A stretch of 64,000 nt of DNA from the NCBI RefSeq assembly GCF_004343255.1, contig NZ_SMDD01000001.1:1-64000 (forward strand), read 5' to 3'. The notes beneath the pieces were generated by a model. That model saw only the letters and a program-made list of their open reading frames with translations. It was not told the DNA's origin and made no database searches. Made by a program: the position numbers and the translations under genes. Each line of letters begins with the position of its first letter. The first letter of the stretch is position 1. This document shows positions 63,460 through 64,000 of the stretch, in pieces. The stretch is from Laceyella sacchari. Lineage in GTDB: Bacteria > Bacillota > Bacilli > Thermoactinomycetales > Thermoactinomycetaceae.

Positions 63460-64000
63460 ACCAGCGACCGTCACGATCAAGAAGCCGTACATCATTCAAG
63501 GCAGAAAAGAAAAAACCGGCCGTGAAGCGAAAGTGCTGTTTCTTTCCATCTTGGCTGGTGGGGGGATTTTCTTTCTGTTTGTCTGTGCGCTACTAGGACT
63601 TCTCTTCTTGAATCTCTTTACTGAGGGACAAACGGGGAGCGAAGTGGAACAATGGGAAGTGGCGGAAGGCTTCCCGCAGGTGGCGCAAAAATATCTGCCT
63701 ATTTATCAAGCGGCTGCCAAGAAGTATGGGGTGCCATGGCATATTTTAGCCGCTATCCACAAGGTGGAAACCAACTTTGGCCAAGATTTGAGTGTGAGTT
63801 CGGTGGGGGCGAAGGGCCATACCCAGTTTATGGATAAAACGTGGGTCGGCTGGTCTTATCCGGGGGGAACAGCGCTCGGGGATTTGCCTGATTCTGTGGA
63901 CATCACCGACCCGAGTCTCATCGCTAAATACGGCGGTTACGGGGTGGATGGCAACGGGGATGGCAAGGCCGATCCGTATGATCCTGTTGATGCCATTTAC
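63443..64000 (+). CDS. CwlT-like conjugal lysozyme/peptidase (partial)
   Basis: The start is GTG at 63443, inside the end of the previous gene, after GGAGG. The first 186 codons give a cytoplasmic tail, one membrane helix (about 31-57) and the beginning of a lysozyme-type domain: YGVPWHILAAIHKVETNFG with catalytic Glu109, GAKGHTQFMDKTWVGW and DPYDPVDAIY. In CwlT and Orf14 this is followed by an NlpC/P60 peptidase. The window ends before that part. It would open peptidoglycan for the transfer channel. Confidence 0.9.
   Translation, partial: MATSSRPATVTIKKPYIIQGRKEKTGREAKVLFLSILAGGGIFFLFVCALLGLLFLNLFTEGQTGSEVEQWEVAEGFPQVAQKYLPIYQAAAKKYGVPWHILAAIHKVETNFGQDLSVSSVGAKGHTQFMDKTWVGWSYPGGTALGDLPDSVDITDPSLIAKYGGYGVDGNGDGKADPYDPVDAIY

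Overview
The window is bacterial chromosome from a Bacillales-type Firmicute. The 3' end of a 16S rRNA gene with a CACCTCC anti-Shine-Dalgarno, strong AGGAGG ribosome binding sites, the SUF order sufC-sufD-sufS-sufU-sufB, the acetyl branch of lysine synthesis (dapH/dapL) and a block matching the Bacillus subtilis yunC-yunD-yunE-yunF neighbourhood all fit. The core genes are moderately GC-rich and interrupted by AT-rich islands. A thermophilic or soil Thermoactinomycetaceae-like organism is a reasonable guess, but that is inference from gene content; no species-level assignment is made.

Layout. 1-9 kb: the end of a 16S gene that runs into a terminator instead of a 23S gene, then housekeeping and hypothetical genes (EamA transporter with thioredoxin-like protein, TPR protein, DUF1802, quinone-reductase-like enzyme, AhpD-like protein, c-di-AMP-binding CBS protein, CPBP protease). 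9-14.5 kb: complete sufCDSUB operon. 14.7-18 kb: dapH, a class-III aminotransferase and dapL, an acetyl-DAP operon. 18-21.3 kb: a divergent MBL hydrolase/Lrp regulator pair, each broken by one in-frame TGA, then an HTH-TPR regulator overlapped by a tiny gene for a secreted peptide with a tandem 12-residue repeat (an RRNPP-type quorum-sensing pair). 21.4-30 kb: YihY and AI-2E membrane proteins, a three-gene overlapping operon ending in a PIN-like protein, GNAT, pncB with a JAMM peptidase, and a cyclase-family hydrolase. 29.8-44 kb: an AT-rich accessory region with lipoproteins and membrane proteins of unknown role, a one-ATPase/three-membrane-protein ABC exporter, a VWA lipoprotein between duplicated segments, a ferritin-like/cupin fusion, a DUF559 nuclease, an epimerase and decayed genes. 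44-49.7 kb: the yun-like cluster, a pseudouridine synthase and a cold-shock protein. 49.7-55.3 kb: DUF2621, three tandem paralogous 30-31 aa membrane microproteins, bluB, DUF3891, VOC, an epimerase and GNAT. 55.7-64 kb: a conjugative type IV secretion operon (TcpC, small TM protein, TcpE, VirB4-like ATPase, polytopic channel protein, accessory protein, lysozyme-type hydrolase) headed by an LPNTA-anchored surface protein and its class D sortase; it runs off the right edge.

The best candidates for something undescribed are the HTH-TPR regulator/repeat-peptide pair (19.7-21.2 kb), the triple microprotein array (50.2-50.7 kb), the overlapping PIN operon (24-26 kb) and the sortase-linked conjugation operon (55.7-64 kb).
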